Positions 54,762-63,137 of a stretch of 64,000 nt of DNA are shown piece after piece (the stretch's first letter is position 1; each line of letters begins with the position of its first letter). A program made the position numbers and the translations under genes. The notes beneath the pieces are model-generated. The model made no database searches. It was given only the letters and a program-made list of their open reading frames with translations, and was not told the DNA's origin. The DNA is from Cognatazoarcus halotolerans. Its GTDB lineage: Bacteria; Pseudomonadota; Gammaproteobacteria; Burkholderiales; Rhodocyclaceae. The stretch spans positions 143,424-207,423 of the forward strand of contig NZ_WUAF01000009.1 in NCBI RefSeq assembly GCF_009800965.1. Direction: 5' to 3'.

Positions 54762-55079
54762 ATGACCGTGCTCGAAAACCTGTTGCACCTGCTCGACGGA
54801 CCACGCGACGGCGCCCTGCTTCGCCATGCGATCGGTCTCGAACACATGAAGGCGGGGGACAAGGCCGCGGCGGCGCTGCGCTTTCGCGAGGCGGTCATAC
54901 GGGACCCCGAGTTTTCCGCGGGCTGGAAAATGCTCGGCAAGGCGCTGGCCGAAGCGGACCAGCCACAGGCAGCACTGGACGCCTACACGCGCGGCATCGC
55001 GGTCGCGGAGGCGCGCGGCGACATCCAGGCGGCGCGGGAGATGAAAGTGTTCGCCCGACGGCTCGCCAACAGCGACTGA
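54762..55079 (+). CDS. Small tetratricopeptide-repeat protein
   Basis: A 105-residue protein with about two TPR-like helical pairs (ALLRHAIGLEHMKAGDKAAAALRFREAVIRDPEFSAGWKMLGKALAEADQPQAALDAYTRGI). No signal peptide. It follows the pattern of small cytosolic TPR scaffolds of unknown partner. Divergent from ridA, convergent with fliW. Confidence 0.85.
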   Translation: MTVLENLLHLLDGPRDGALLRHAIGLEHMKAGDKAAAALRFREAVIRDPEFSAGWKMLGKALAEADQPQAALDAYTRGIAVAEARGDIQAAREMKVFARRLANSD

Positions 55080-55094
55080 GCCGCCGCGGCAGGC

Positions 55095-55532
55095 TCAGGC
55101 CCGAAGGGTGACGTCGCAGCCCAGCCGGGTGAACACTTTTTGCAGACCGATGCGGCTGGCCGTGTTGATGATCAGCGGCGCCACGAAATTGGCACGCAGC
55201 CCAGCCTCGGCAGGTCCCGTACCATCCTCGCCGGCACGTCGGATGACCACTGCCACGACCGCGTCCTCCGGACGCGTCAGCCTGAGCGCATCGACCTCGG
55301 CATCGTTGAGCGTGAAATCGTAATTGATACCCAGCGTATCCGGACCGGCGATCGACAGCACCACCTCGGGTTGATCCACGCTTTGCAGCTGCATGACCTG
55401 CGGCGAGGCACCTTCTTCGTGAATCAGCGTGAAGCGATGACAATCCTCGAAGCCGGGCAGCCCTGCCGGGAACTCGATGATGCGATCGTCGCTGACCTCG
55501 AGCGAGCCAAATACCGGGCTGTCGATCTTCAT
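55095..55532 (-). CDS. fliW: FliW, flagellar assembly factor
   Basis: FliW binds flagellin and antagonises CsrA. 145 residues from the ATG at 55532. Diagnostic features: SPVFGSLEV, FPAGLPGFEDCHRFTLIHEE, NYDFTLNDAEVDALRL and PLIINTASRIGLQ. No other flagellar gene lies in the window, so the gene is isolated here; csrA or fliC may be elsewhere. Confidence 0.95.
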   Translation of the reverse strand: MKIDSPVFGSLEVSDDRIIEFPAGLPGFEDCHRFTLIHEEGASPQVMQLQSVDQPEVVLSIAGPDTLGINYDFTLNDAEVDALRLTRPEDAVVAVVIRRAGEDGTGPAEAGLRANFVAPLIINTASRIGLQKVFTRLGCDVTLRA

Positions 55533-55641
55533 GTTTCTCCCCCTCGTGTGCGTAGTCTCGGTGAGTCTGATGATACGCAGACGGGGTACGCATCCATCAC
55601 GCGAACAAGGCGTCAAAAATGCGTCAATTCGCGGTCACGGT

Positions 55642-56370
55642 CTATCTTGGCGCCGCATCGCGCACGAGGATGCCCTTCTCGAGACCGGCGGACACCAGCT
55701 TCCTGCGGGCCGCCTCGGCCGCGGCCTTGTCCTCGAACGGCCCGGCCACCACCCGCGTCTCGAGTCGCGCCGGAATGCCTTGCCGACGCAGGTCGTCGTA
55801 GAGCGCCTGGGCATTGGAAGGCGTCGAGAAAACCCCCAGCTGCAGCAGAAAACCATCGCGGCGAGCCGCACTGCGGGCCGCGGTCGGGCGCGCGGCAACT
55901 GGCGCCGACAGCGCAGCGGCGTCGGGTTCGGCCGCTGGCGCCTCACCCTGCAGCACCAGGCGTCCGCCCTTCGACGGAGCTGCGGGTCTTGCATCGGCCG
56001 TCGTCGCCGGGGCATCGGCGACGCGCTCGCCGGGAGCGGCAATCTCCGGGCCGTGAGACTCCTCGGGCTCGGCCGCGACAGCGAGCGCAGCCTGCTGAAC
56101 CATCGGAGGCTCGTCGGGGGCACGTTCGGGCATCTGCGGCTGATCTCCACCGGCCGTGGCAACCCCGCTCGCCACCGGGCCGTCGATCGGTGGAATCGTC
56201 GAAACAGGCGAGCCTTCCTTGTCGGCAGGGCCCGGCACATGCTCGAAATAGCTCAGCAGGCCGAGCAGCACCGCGATGAGCACCGCCCCGACGATCGCCC
56301 GCGACACGAGTTTCCGGCGACCGTCGTCGCCACCGAGCAGGGCCTCCGGCATTTCCGGCAGTTTACTCAT
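55642..56370 (-). CDS. SPOR-domain membrane protein
   Basis: A 242-residue inner-membrane protein: short cytoplasmic tail, one membrane helix (LVSRAIVGAVLIAVLLGLLSYF), a long Pro/Ala-rich periplasmic linker, and a C-terminal SPOR domain (FLLQLGVFSTPSNAQALYDDL to KGILVRDAAP) that binds denuded peptidoglycan at the septum. Its ATG overlaps the DUF2802 gene stop by 4 bases. It may act in division like DedD or FtsN. Confidence 0.9.
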   Translation of the reverse strand: MSKLPEMPEALLGGDDGRRKLVSRAIVGAVLIAVLLGLLSYFEHVPGPADKEGSPVSTIPPIDGPVASGVATAGGDQPQMPERAPDEPPMVQQAALAVAAEPEESHGPEIAAPGERVADAPATTADARPAAPSKGGRLVLQGEAPAAEPDAAALSAPVAARPTAARSAARRDGFLLQLGVFSTPSNAQALYDDLRRQGIPARLETRVVAGPFEDKAAAEAARRKLVSAGLEKGILVRDAAPR

Positions 56371-56876
56371 GCATCTTCCCCTTGCTGACCTTCGCGTTGA
56401 ATCATGGACCGCACCAATGCCGCCTCCGCCACTGAAATACCGCAGCGCTCGGCCACCGCTTCGGCACTCAGGCCGCGTCGTGCGAGCATCACGGCCTCGT
56501 TGTACTGCGGCGAGACGCGCTGCGTCGCCTCCACGCCGGCGACGGTGTCGCGCAGCTCGCCGAGCTCGCCGGCCAGCCGCCCGATCTCGCGGCGCTGTGT
56601 GTCGATCTCGGTGCGAAGCTGGCCGATATCGCGGCGCAATTGCTGGACCTCCAATTCCAGCGCGATCCGCTCGGCGCGCTCGCGGACTTCGTCGCGGGCG
56701 GCCACCGGCACGGCGTCTTCGACCACCCCCTCGTCTGGCACGGACGTCCCGGAGGCCACCTCCAGAGGCGCCGGCCTGGAGGACGATGCGCGACGCAGCC
56801 GCAGCAGCTGCAGCAGTACGTAGACAACCAGCACCGCAATCAGCAACCAGATGATTTCGCGCGCGCCGAAGGTCAC
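56367..56876 (-). CDS. DUF2802-domain protein
   Basis: A 169-residue protein with one N-terminal membrane helix (IIWLLIAVLVVYVLLQLL), a coiled-coil (ERIALELEVQQLRRDIGQLRTEID) and a C-terminal DUF2802 helix-turn-helix-like region (RRGLSAEAVAERCGISVAEAALVRSM). The start is a GTG at 56876 that overlaps the metY stop (GTGA). It is coupled at both ends to metY and the SPOR gene. Function unknown; DUF2802 proteins often appear near motility or chemotaxis genes. Confidence 0.85.
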   Translation of the reverse strand: MTFGAREIIWLLIAVLVVYVLLQLLRLRRASSSRPAPLEVASGTSVPDEGVVEDAVPVAARDEVRERAERIALELEVQQLRRDIGQLRTEIDTQRREIGRLAGELGELRDTVAGVEATQRVSPQYNEAVMLARRGLSAEAVAERCGISVAEAALVRSMIQREGQQGEDA

Positions 56877-58168
56877 GATGCGGCCCTCGCGGCCGACCCG
56901 AGCGCCTGGCCGAGATCCCACAGGATGTCGTCGATACTCTCGAGGCCCACCGACAGCCGCACCATGTCCGGCGGCACGCCCGCGGCGCGCTGCTCTTCCT
57001 CGGAGAGCTGGCGGTGGGTGGTCGAGGCGGGATGGATCACCAGGGTCTTTGCGTCGCCCACATTGGCGAGATGGCTGATCATCTGTAGCGCCGCGATGAA
57101 GCGCTCGCCGGCAGCCTGACCGCCGCGGATGCCGAAGGACAGGATGCCGCCGGCCCCCCTGGGCAGGTAGCGTGACGCCAGCGCGTGATCCGGACTGGAC
57201 GCCAATCCCGGGTAATTCACCCACGCCACCTGCGGGTTCTCCTCAAGGAAGGCCGCCACGGCGAGCGCGTTGGCGACATGGCGGTCCATCCGTACCGGCA
57301 AGGTCTCGAGCCCCTGCAGCAACATGAACGCGCTCAGCGGCGAGAGCGCGGGGCCGAAGGTGCGCATCGTCTCCATGCGCGCCTTGGTGATGAAGCCGAA
57401 ATCACCAAAGGTTTCGTAGAAGCGCACCCCGTGGTAGCCACGCGAAGGCTCGGTCATGTGCGGATAGCGACCGTTGTCCCACGGAAACTTCCCTGACTCG
57501 ATCAATACCCCGCCCATGGTGGTGCCGTGCCCACCGACGTACTTCGTGGCCGAATGGATCACGATGTCTGCGCCGTGCTCGAAAGGCCGGCAGAGGTAGG
57601 GCGAAGCGAGCGTGTTGTCGATCACCAGCGCCACGCCGGCCGCCCGGCTGACTGCCGAGACGGCCGCGAGGTCGAACACGTTGAGCCCCGGATTGCCGAT
57701 GATTTCGCCATACACCGCGCGGGTGCGCGGGGTGATCGCGGCGCGGAACGCTTCGGGGTCCGAAGGATCGACGAAGATCGTATTGATGCCGAGGCGGCGC
57801 AGGCTCACATCGAGTTGCGAGTAGCTTCCACCGTACAGCGTGCGGGCTGCGACGATTTCGTCACCCGCACCGCACAGGGTCAGCAGCGCGGTCATCTGGG
57901 CGGCCATGCCGGTGGCCGTGGCGAGCGCCGCGCGGCCACCCTCGAGTGCGGCCATTCGCTCTTCGAACACGGCCACGGTAGGATTGGAGATGCGCGAGTA
58001 GACGTTGCCGAAGGTCTGCAGGTTGAACAGCGCGGCGGCATGCTCGGGCGAATCGAATACGTAGGAGGTGCTCTGGTAGATCGGCACCGCACGGGCGCCG
58101 GTGAGCGGATCCGGCTGCTGGCCGGCATGGAGGCAGAGGGTTTCGATACCGTACTGGTGATCGGGCAT
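56873..58168 (-). CDS. metY: O-acetylhomoserine sulfhydrylase (MetY)
   Basis: A PLP enzyme that makes homocysteine directly from O-acetylhomoserine and sulfide. 431 residues from the ATG at 58168 (MPDHQYGIETLCLHAGQQPD). Features: STSYVFDSPEHAAALFNL, LATATGMAAQMTALL, the PLP-lysine segment IHSATKYVGGHGTTMGG and a C-terminal VRLSVGLESIDDILWDL. The long form with VGDAKTLVIHPASTTH is typical of MetY rather than MetB/MetC. Confidence 0.95.
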   Translation of the reverse strand: MPDHQYGIETLCLHAGQQPDPLTGARAVPIYQSTSYVFDSPEHAAALFNLQTFGNVYSRISNPTVAVFEERMAALEGGRAALATATGMAAQMTALLTLCGAGDEIVAARTLYGGSYSQLDVSLRRLGINTIFVDPSDPEAFRAAITPRTRAVYGEIIGNPGLNVFDLAAVSAVSRAAGVALVIDNTLASPYLCRPFEHGADIVIHSATKYVGGHGTTMGGVLIESGKFPWDNGRYPHMTEPSRGYHGVRFYETFGDFGFITKARMETMRTFGPALSPLSAFMLLQGLETLPVRMDRHVANALAVAAFLEENPQVAWVNYPGLASSPDHALASRYLPRGAGGILSFGIRGGQAAGERFIAALQMISHLANVGDAKTLVIHPASTTHRQLSEEEQRAAGVPPDMVRLSVGLESIDDILWDLGQALGSAARAAS

Positions 58169-58233
58169 GGGCAGGAGGCCGGTTGATCGGGTTCCGGCGA
58201 TAATAAAGCCCACACCGCCCGGCCACAACGAAT

Positions 58234-59007
58234 ATGCCCTTCGATATCCCGCTGATCCTGTTCTGGCTCAAGAAGATCGTCGCGATGACGGTACTGCCAC
58301 CGCTCGGCCCGTTGCTGCTGATCGTGCTGGGCCTGTGGCTCGCCCGGCGCCGCGGCGGCAAGGGCCTCGGCCTGGCGTGGCTGGGCGTGGCACTGACCGT
58401 CATCGTCAGCACGCCGGCCACCACCGACCTGCTCCTCGACCGCATCGAACCACCGCCCCGGGCGGCCACGAACCGATTCGGCGGGGCGCAGGCGATCGTC
58501 ATCCTGGGCGGCGGGCAGAACCGCAATGCGCCGGAGTACGGCGGCGCCACAGTCAATCGCCTGACCCTCGAGCGGCTGCGCTACGGCGCCCGGCTGGCAC
58601 GCGGCAGCGGTCTGCCGATCCTCGTCACCGGCGGCGCCCCGACTGGAGAGGTGCCCGAGGCGAGCCTCATGAAGACGGCGCTCGAAGAAGACTTCCGGGT
58701 TCCGGTGAAATGGACCGAATCGGCCTCGCGCGACACCCGCGAGAATGCGCGCTTCAGCGCCACGCTGCTGCTGGGCCGGGGCATCCGGCACATCATCCTG
58801 GTGACCCATGCGATACACATGCCACGCGCCGAGGCGGAATTCAGGGCAGCCGGCTTCGAAGTGACACCGGCGCCCACGGCCTGGCTCGGCGGCCCTGGCG
58901 GGCAGGAAGCAGTGCTGGATTTCGTGCCGTCGCCAGGCGCTGCCTACGCGGGCTGGCTGGCCACTCACGAGTTGCTCGGCAACCTCGCTTACCGGTTGAG
59001 CCGCTGA
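58234..59007 (+). CDS. YdcF/DUF218-family membrane protein
   Basis: A 257-residue ElyC/SanA/YdcF-type protein with two N-terminal membrane helices and a DUF218 domain (AIVILGGGQNRNAPEYGG, LVTGGAP, SRDTRENARFSA, LVTHAIHMPRAEAEFRAAG). Such proteins act in envelope biogenesis; the precise reaction is unknown. It is divergent from metY across about 65 bases. Confidence 0.9.
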   Translation: MPFDIPLILFWLKKIVAMTVLPPLGPLLLIVLGLWLARRRGGKGLGLAWLGVALTVIVSTPATTDLLLDRIEPPPRAATNRFGGAQAIVILGGGQNRNAPEYGGATVNRLTLERLRYGARLARGSGLPILVTGGAPTGEVPEASLMKTALEEDFRVPVKWTESASRDTRENARFSATLLLGRGIRHIILVTHAIHMPRAEAEFRAAGFEVTPAPTAWLGGPGGQEAVLDFVPSPGAAYAGWLATHELLGNLAYRLSR

Positions 59008-59018
59008 ATCGGCAACGC

Positions 59019-59909
59019 TCAATGGACCTCGAGCGACCCTGCCGCGCCCGTCACCAACGCGGATGAAAGCCTTGCCATGAGTGGCGACTGAACCTGCCAG
59101 TGGTGCCAGAAGAGTTCCACCGGCTCCTGATGATCAGGCGCCAGATCGATCAACCGGCCCGCGCCAAGCGCTTCACGAACCTGGATCTCCGGTACGAATC
59201 CATAGCCCAGTCCGGCCAGGGCAAATGCGGCGAAACCTTCGGACGAAGGCACGACGTGGTGGGGATACTGCCCGCGCTCGAGGCCGAAATGACTGCGCAG
59301 GAAGGTCTCGTGCATGTCGTCATGCTGGCCGTAGATGATCGCAGGCGCCTGCAACAGCGCAGTGCGGGTCAGCCCCTGCGGAAAATGGCGCATGCGGAAC
59401 GCCGGCGAGGCGACACAAAGGTAGCGCATCGCACCGAGCCGCAGTGCGGCGCAGCCACGCATCGGATCGGCGCGGGTACTCACACAGCCCAGCACATCGC
59501 CGTTGGCAAGCAGCGCATGGGTGTGATCCTGATCGTCCACCACGCAGTCGAGCACCAGCCTGTCCTCGATCGCAACCTGCGCGACCGCAGGGAGAAACCA
59601 GGTCGCCAGCGAGTCCGCGTTGACACCGACCGGCAGGCGCAGCGGACGCTCGCCCGCCCCCGGATGAAGCGCTCGTTCGGCTTCGCCCTGAATGAGCCGC
59701 AGTTGCGCGAGATAAGGCAACAGCCGCCGGCCCGCCGGCGTCGGCCGCACCGGTTTGCTGCGCACCAGCAGGATCTGGCCGAACTCGGACTCGAGCAGCT
59801 TGACGCGCTGCGAGACCGCGGACTGGGTGAGCTTGAGCCGTGCCGCGGCGCGCTCGAAGCTGCCTTCCGTGACCACGGCCTCGAAGGCCACCAAGCGAGG
59901 ATCTATCAT
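59019..59909 (-). CDS. argP: LysR-family regulator, ArgP/LysG type
   Basis: A 296-residue LysR regulator: N-terminal winged helix (AFEAVVTEGSFERAAARLKLTQSAVSQRVKLLE) and an effector domain with PVGVNADSLATWFLPA, the ArgP/LysG hallmark. It is divergent from a LysE-family exporter, the classic arrangement for controlling basic amino-acid export. Effectors are probably lysine or arginine. Confidence 0.9.
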   Translation of the reverse strand: MIDPRLVAFEAVVTEGSFERAAARLKLTQSAVSQRVKLLESEFGQILLVRSKPVRPTPAGRRLLPYLAQLRLIQGEAERALHPGAGERPLRLPVGVNADSLATWFLPAVAQVAIEDRLVLDCVVDDQDHTHALLANGDVLGCVSTRADPMRGCAALRLGAMRYLCVASPAFRMRHFPQGLTRTALLQAPAIIYGQHDDMHETFLRSHFGLERGQYPHHVVPSSEGFAAFALAGLGYGFVPEIQVREALGAGRLIDLAPDHQEPVELFWHHWQVQSPLMARLSSALVTGAAGSLEVH

Positions 59910-60040
59910 TAGAGTTTTTTCTTATCATCAAATAATATCGATTCTACTTAATAAAACACTGCCTGCCCCCTAAAGTGCCGTCATCGAACGAATACGCCTT
60001 TGCCGCCATGCCGGCTGTAGGCCTTGCACGGAGCGGATAC
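59910..60040. promoter_or_regulatory. Divergent argP/argO-like promoter region
   Basis: The first 45 bases next to the regulator gene are strongly AT-rich (CTTATCATCAAATAATATC within), unlike the rest of the window. A LysR-type operator and overlapping promoters are expected here from the gene arrangement. I cannot mark an exact operator. Confidence 0.5.
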
Positions 60041-60652
60041 ATGGGTACGGTCTTTCTCAACGGTTTCGGTCTCACCATCGGGCTCATCATGGCCATCGGT
60101 GCGCAGAACGCACATGTTCTGCGCCAGGGCCTGCGCGGCGAACATGTGCTGCTCACGGTGGCAATCTCGTCGCTGTGCGATATCAGCCTGATCCTGCTGG
60201 GCATGGCCGGACTCGGCCAGCTCTTCTCGGCCAATCCGGACTGGATGGACATCGCCCGCTACGGCGGCGCCGCTTTCCTCGGCTGGTACGGGCTTCGCGC
60301 ACTGCGCTCGGCGCTGGCGGGCGGCAGCATGCAGATCGACCGCGGCGAGCGCAATCGGCTCTCCCGCCGCCAAGCTTTGCTTGCCGCCGCCGGCTTCAGC
60401 CTGCTCAACCCGCACGCCTATCTCGACACCGTGGTGCTTCTGGGCAGCATCGGCAGCCAGCAGGCCGAAGCGCTGCGGCCGACCTTCACCGCTGGCGCGA
60501 TCGCTGGATCTATATGCTGGTTCCTGCTGCTGGGCTATGGCGCACGCCTGCTGGTGCCGCTGTTTGCAAAGCCGCGGGCCTGGCAGGTACTCGACGGCGC
60601 GGTCGCGCTGATGCTCTGGGGACTTGCGGCTTCGCTGATCCTGAGCGCCTGA
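60041..60652 (+). CDS. argO: LysE/ArgO-family basic amino-acid exporter
   Basis: An inner-membrane exporter of 203 residues from the ATG at 60041, which has GGAG 7 bases upstream; the open frame begins 22 codons earlier. It has six hydrophobic segments and the LysE motif IGAQNAHVLRQGLRGEHVLLTV, and LLNPHAYLDTVVLLGS. It exports arginine and/or lysine; controlled by the divergent LysR protein. Confidence 0.92.
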   Translation: MGTVFLNGFGLTIGLIMAIGAQNAHVLRQGLRGEHVLLTVAISSLCDISLILLGMAGLGQLFSANPDWMDIARYGGAAFLGWYGLRALRSALAGGSMQIDRGERNRLSRRQALLAAAGFSLLNPHAYLDTVVLLGSIGSQQAEALRPTFTAGAIAGSICWFLLLGYGARLLVPLFAKPRAWQVLDGAVALMLWGLAASLILSA

Positions 60653-60660
60653 CAGGACGA

Positions 60661-61461
60661 TCAGCCGCCACGAAAACCGGGCTTGCGCTTTTCCAGGAAG
60701 GCAGTGACACCCTCTCCAAAGTCATGGGTGGCACTGCAGCGAGCGAAGGCCTCGGCCTCGCTTTCCAGCTGGGCCTCGAGCCGGGTCTCGAACGAGGCAT
60801 GCAGCAGCCGCTTGATCTCGCCATAGGTATGACGCGGTCCGTTTTTGAGGCGCGCAACCAATTTGTCCACTTCGACATCCAGCACATCGCTCGCCACCAC
60901 ACGGTTGACCAGACCGAGGCGAGTGGCCTCGGCCGCATCGAAGCGGTCGGCCAGCAACAACAACTCGGCCGCCTTGCGCGCCCCGACGATGCGCGGCAGC
61001 AGATAGGACACGCCGCCATCCCCAGACAGCGCGATCGACGAATAGGCCGTGGTGAATACGCTGGAATCGGCCGCCACCACCAGATCGCAGCCCATCATCA
61101 GTGACAGGCCAAAGCCCGCACAGGCGCCGCGCACCTTGGCGACGACCGGTTGAGGCAGGCCCTGCAGGATCTCCACGGTGGGATTGATCCACTGCTCGAT
61201 CATGGCCTTGAAGGTCACCAGGCGCGCCTCCGGCGAGAGATGCAGGTGAGCGGCAAAATCCTTGAGGTCCCCTCCCGCCATGAAATGCTCGCCCGCGCCG
61301 GCAATCACCACCACCGCCACATCCTTTCGTGCGACCAGCGTGCGCGCCGCGGCATTGAGATCCTGCATCATCTCGACCGACAGGGCATTGAGTGCCGCAG
61401 GCCGGTTCAAGGTCAGGGTCGCGACGCCGTCAGTAATTTCGAGCAATGCGGTGTTTGCCAT
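60661..61461 (-). CDS. Enoyl-CoA hydratase/isomerase family protein
   Basis: A crotonase-fold enzyme of 266 residues from the ATG at 61461; the upstream part of the frame is not coding. It has the oxyanion-hole segment GAGEHFMAGGDLKDFAAHL, PVVAKVRGACAGFGLSLMMGCDLVVAA, and SGDGGVSYLLPRIVG where the second catalytic acidic residue usually lies (Asp here). The precise acyl-CoA substrate is unknown. Confidence 0.88.
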   Translation of the reverse strand: MANTALLEITDGVATLTLNRPAALNALSVEMMQDLNAAARTLVARKDVAVVVIAGAGEHFMAGGDLKDFAAHLHLSPEARLVTFKAMIEQWINPTVEILQGLPQPVVAKVRGACAGFGLSLMMGCDLVVAADSSVFTTAYSSIALSGDGGVSYLLPRIVGARKAAELLLLADRFDAAEATRLGLVNRVVASDVLDVEVDKLVARLKNGPRHTYGEIKRLLHASFETRLEAQLESEAEAFARCSATHDFGEGVTAFLEKRKPGFRGG

Positions 61462-61682
61462 CGTGTAAGTCTCCAGTTGTTTGCCGGCCCGCAGACGGTC
61501 CGCGCGAAAGATGCCGGGCCGACGCAAGACTATACCCGCAGCGGAGTCCGGCGGCGCGGGACGGCATGCCAGTCTCCACAAGGCGGTGCCTTGCCGGCGA
61601 AGCACGTTAAAAAGTGTCTCAAGCCGGCAGCCGACTTGTCGTAACAGGTGCGTGCCCTCCTCCTTCCTGTAATCATCGACCG

Positions 61683-63089
61683 ATGCCTTCGGACAAGAAC
61701 GACCAAACGGCTTCACCAGTGCTTGACGCGATCGTCGCATGCAATCCGCTGCCGACATTCGCGATCGACTTGGCGCATCGAGTCATTCACTGGAACCCCG
61801 CGTGCGAACAGCTCACCGGCATCGCCGCAGCGGCCATCATCGGCACCCGTGATCACTGGCAGGCGTTCTACCGCGACCGGCGGCCGCTCATGGCCGACCT
61901 GCTGGTAGACCAGGACCATGCGGCGATCGAGCGATACTACGGTGGCGAATGCCGCCCCTCCCGCCTGGTCGAAGGCGGTTACGAGGCGGAAGCCTTCCTC
62001 CCGGGCGTGGGATCGCGCGGGCGCTGGTTCTATTTCACCGTCGCCCCGCTGCTCGACACCGAAGGGAAGCTGATCGGCGCAATCGAGTCGCTGCAGGACG
62101 TCACCATCAGGCGCAGGGCCGAAAGCGCCCAGCGCGCCAACGAGGCCCTGCTGGCACAGATCATCGACGGCAGCTCGGTCCCGACCTTCGTGCTCGATCA
62201 GAACCACCGGGTGACCCACTGGAATCGCGCCTGCGAGGTGCTCACCGGCATGAGCGCCACCGAGGTACTGGGCACCGACCAGCAATGGAAAGCCTTCTAC
62301 GCCTCGCCCCGGCCAGTGATGGCCGACCTGATCATCGACGGGGCACAGGAGTCGATGGCCCAGCTCTACTACGACGACAAATACCGTACCTCTGCCCTCA
62401 TCGAAGGGGCCTTCGAAGCCGAGGATTTCTTCCCCGCCTTCGGCGAATCCGGGCGCTGGGTATACTTCACTGCGGCCCCGCTTCGCGATCAGCACGGCGA
62501 GACCATCGGCGCGATCGAGACGCTTCAGGACATTACCGAAGCCAAGCGCTCGGAAGAGATGCTGCGCGAGAGTGAACGCCAGTACCGCCATCTCAGCCAG
62601 ACCGACAGCCTCACCGGGCTCTACAACTCACGGCAGTTCTTCGAACGCACCCGCCGGGAGATCGAGCGGGCGACCCGCTATCGTCGGCCGCTCGCCCTGC
62701 TCGCCATGGACGCCGACGACTTCAAGCGGATCAATGACACGCACGGCCACCTCGAAGGCGATCGGGTCCTGCAGAAACTTGCCTCGGCAATCCGCGACTG
62801 CCTGCGGCGCACCGACAGCGCCTATCGTTACGGCGGCGAAGAATTCATGGTTCTCATGCCGGAATCCTCGATCGAGGCTGCAGCACTGGTCGCCGAACGA
62901 ATCCGCAGCAGTTTCGCGGACATGCAGCATGAGCTCCCGGATGGCGCGAGTTTCCACGCCTCGGTGAGCATCGGCGTGACCAGTCATGTCGCTGGCGACA
63001 GCCCCGACAGCCTGATCAAGCGCGCCGACCTCGCCATGTACCGCGGCAAGCGCCGCGGCAAGAATTGCGTCGTCGTGGCGGAAGCCTGA
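61683..63089 (+). CDS. Diguanylate cyclase with two PAS domains
   Basis: A cytosolic c-di-GMP-producing enzyme of 468 residues from the ATG at 61683. Two tandem PAS domains (about 15-145 and 150-290) share the wording FVLDQNHRVTHWNRACEVLTGMSATEVLGT, then a GGDEF domain with the active-site GGEEF (about 384-388) and an intact inhibitory I-site RRTD exactly five residues upstream. No membrane segment. c-di-GMP is a common switch for EPS and adhesins, so it may feed into the surface programme; there is no direct evidence. Confidence 0.94.
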   Translation: MPSDKNDQTASPVLDAIVACNPLPTFAIDLAHRVIHWNPACEQLTGIAAAAIIGTRDHWQAFYRDRRPLMADLLVDQDHAAIERYYGGECRPSRLVEGGYEAEAFLPGVGSRGRWFYFTVAPLLDTEGKLIGAIESLQDVTIRRRAESAQRANEALLAQIIDGSSVPTFVLDQNHRVTHWNRACEVLTGMSATEVLGTDQQWKAFYASPRPVMADLIIDGAQESMAQLYYDDKYRTSALIEGAFEAEDFFPAFGESGRWVYFTAAPLRDQHGETIGAIETLQDITEAKRSEEMLRESERQYRHLSQTDSLTGLYNSRQFFERTRREIERATRYRRPLALLAMDADDFKRINDTHGHLEGDRVLQKLASAIRDCLRRTDSAYRYGGEEFMVLMPESSIEAAALVAERIRSSFADMQHELPDGASFHASVSIGVTSHVAGDSPDSLIKRADLAMYRGKRRGKNCVVVAEA

Positions 63090-63137
63090 CGCGATCGCAC
63101 TTGCCGCGGCGCGCCCTCCTCCGCGGCAAGGCCCCGT

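Noticed and set aside
59910..60040. A precise LysR operator
   Set aside because: The region is AT-rich and the arrangement predicts an operator, but no single palindrome stands out clearly.
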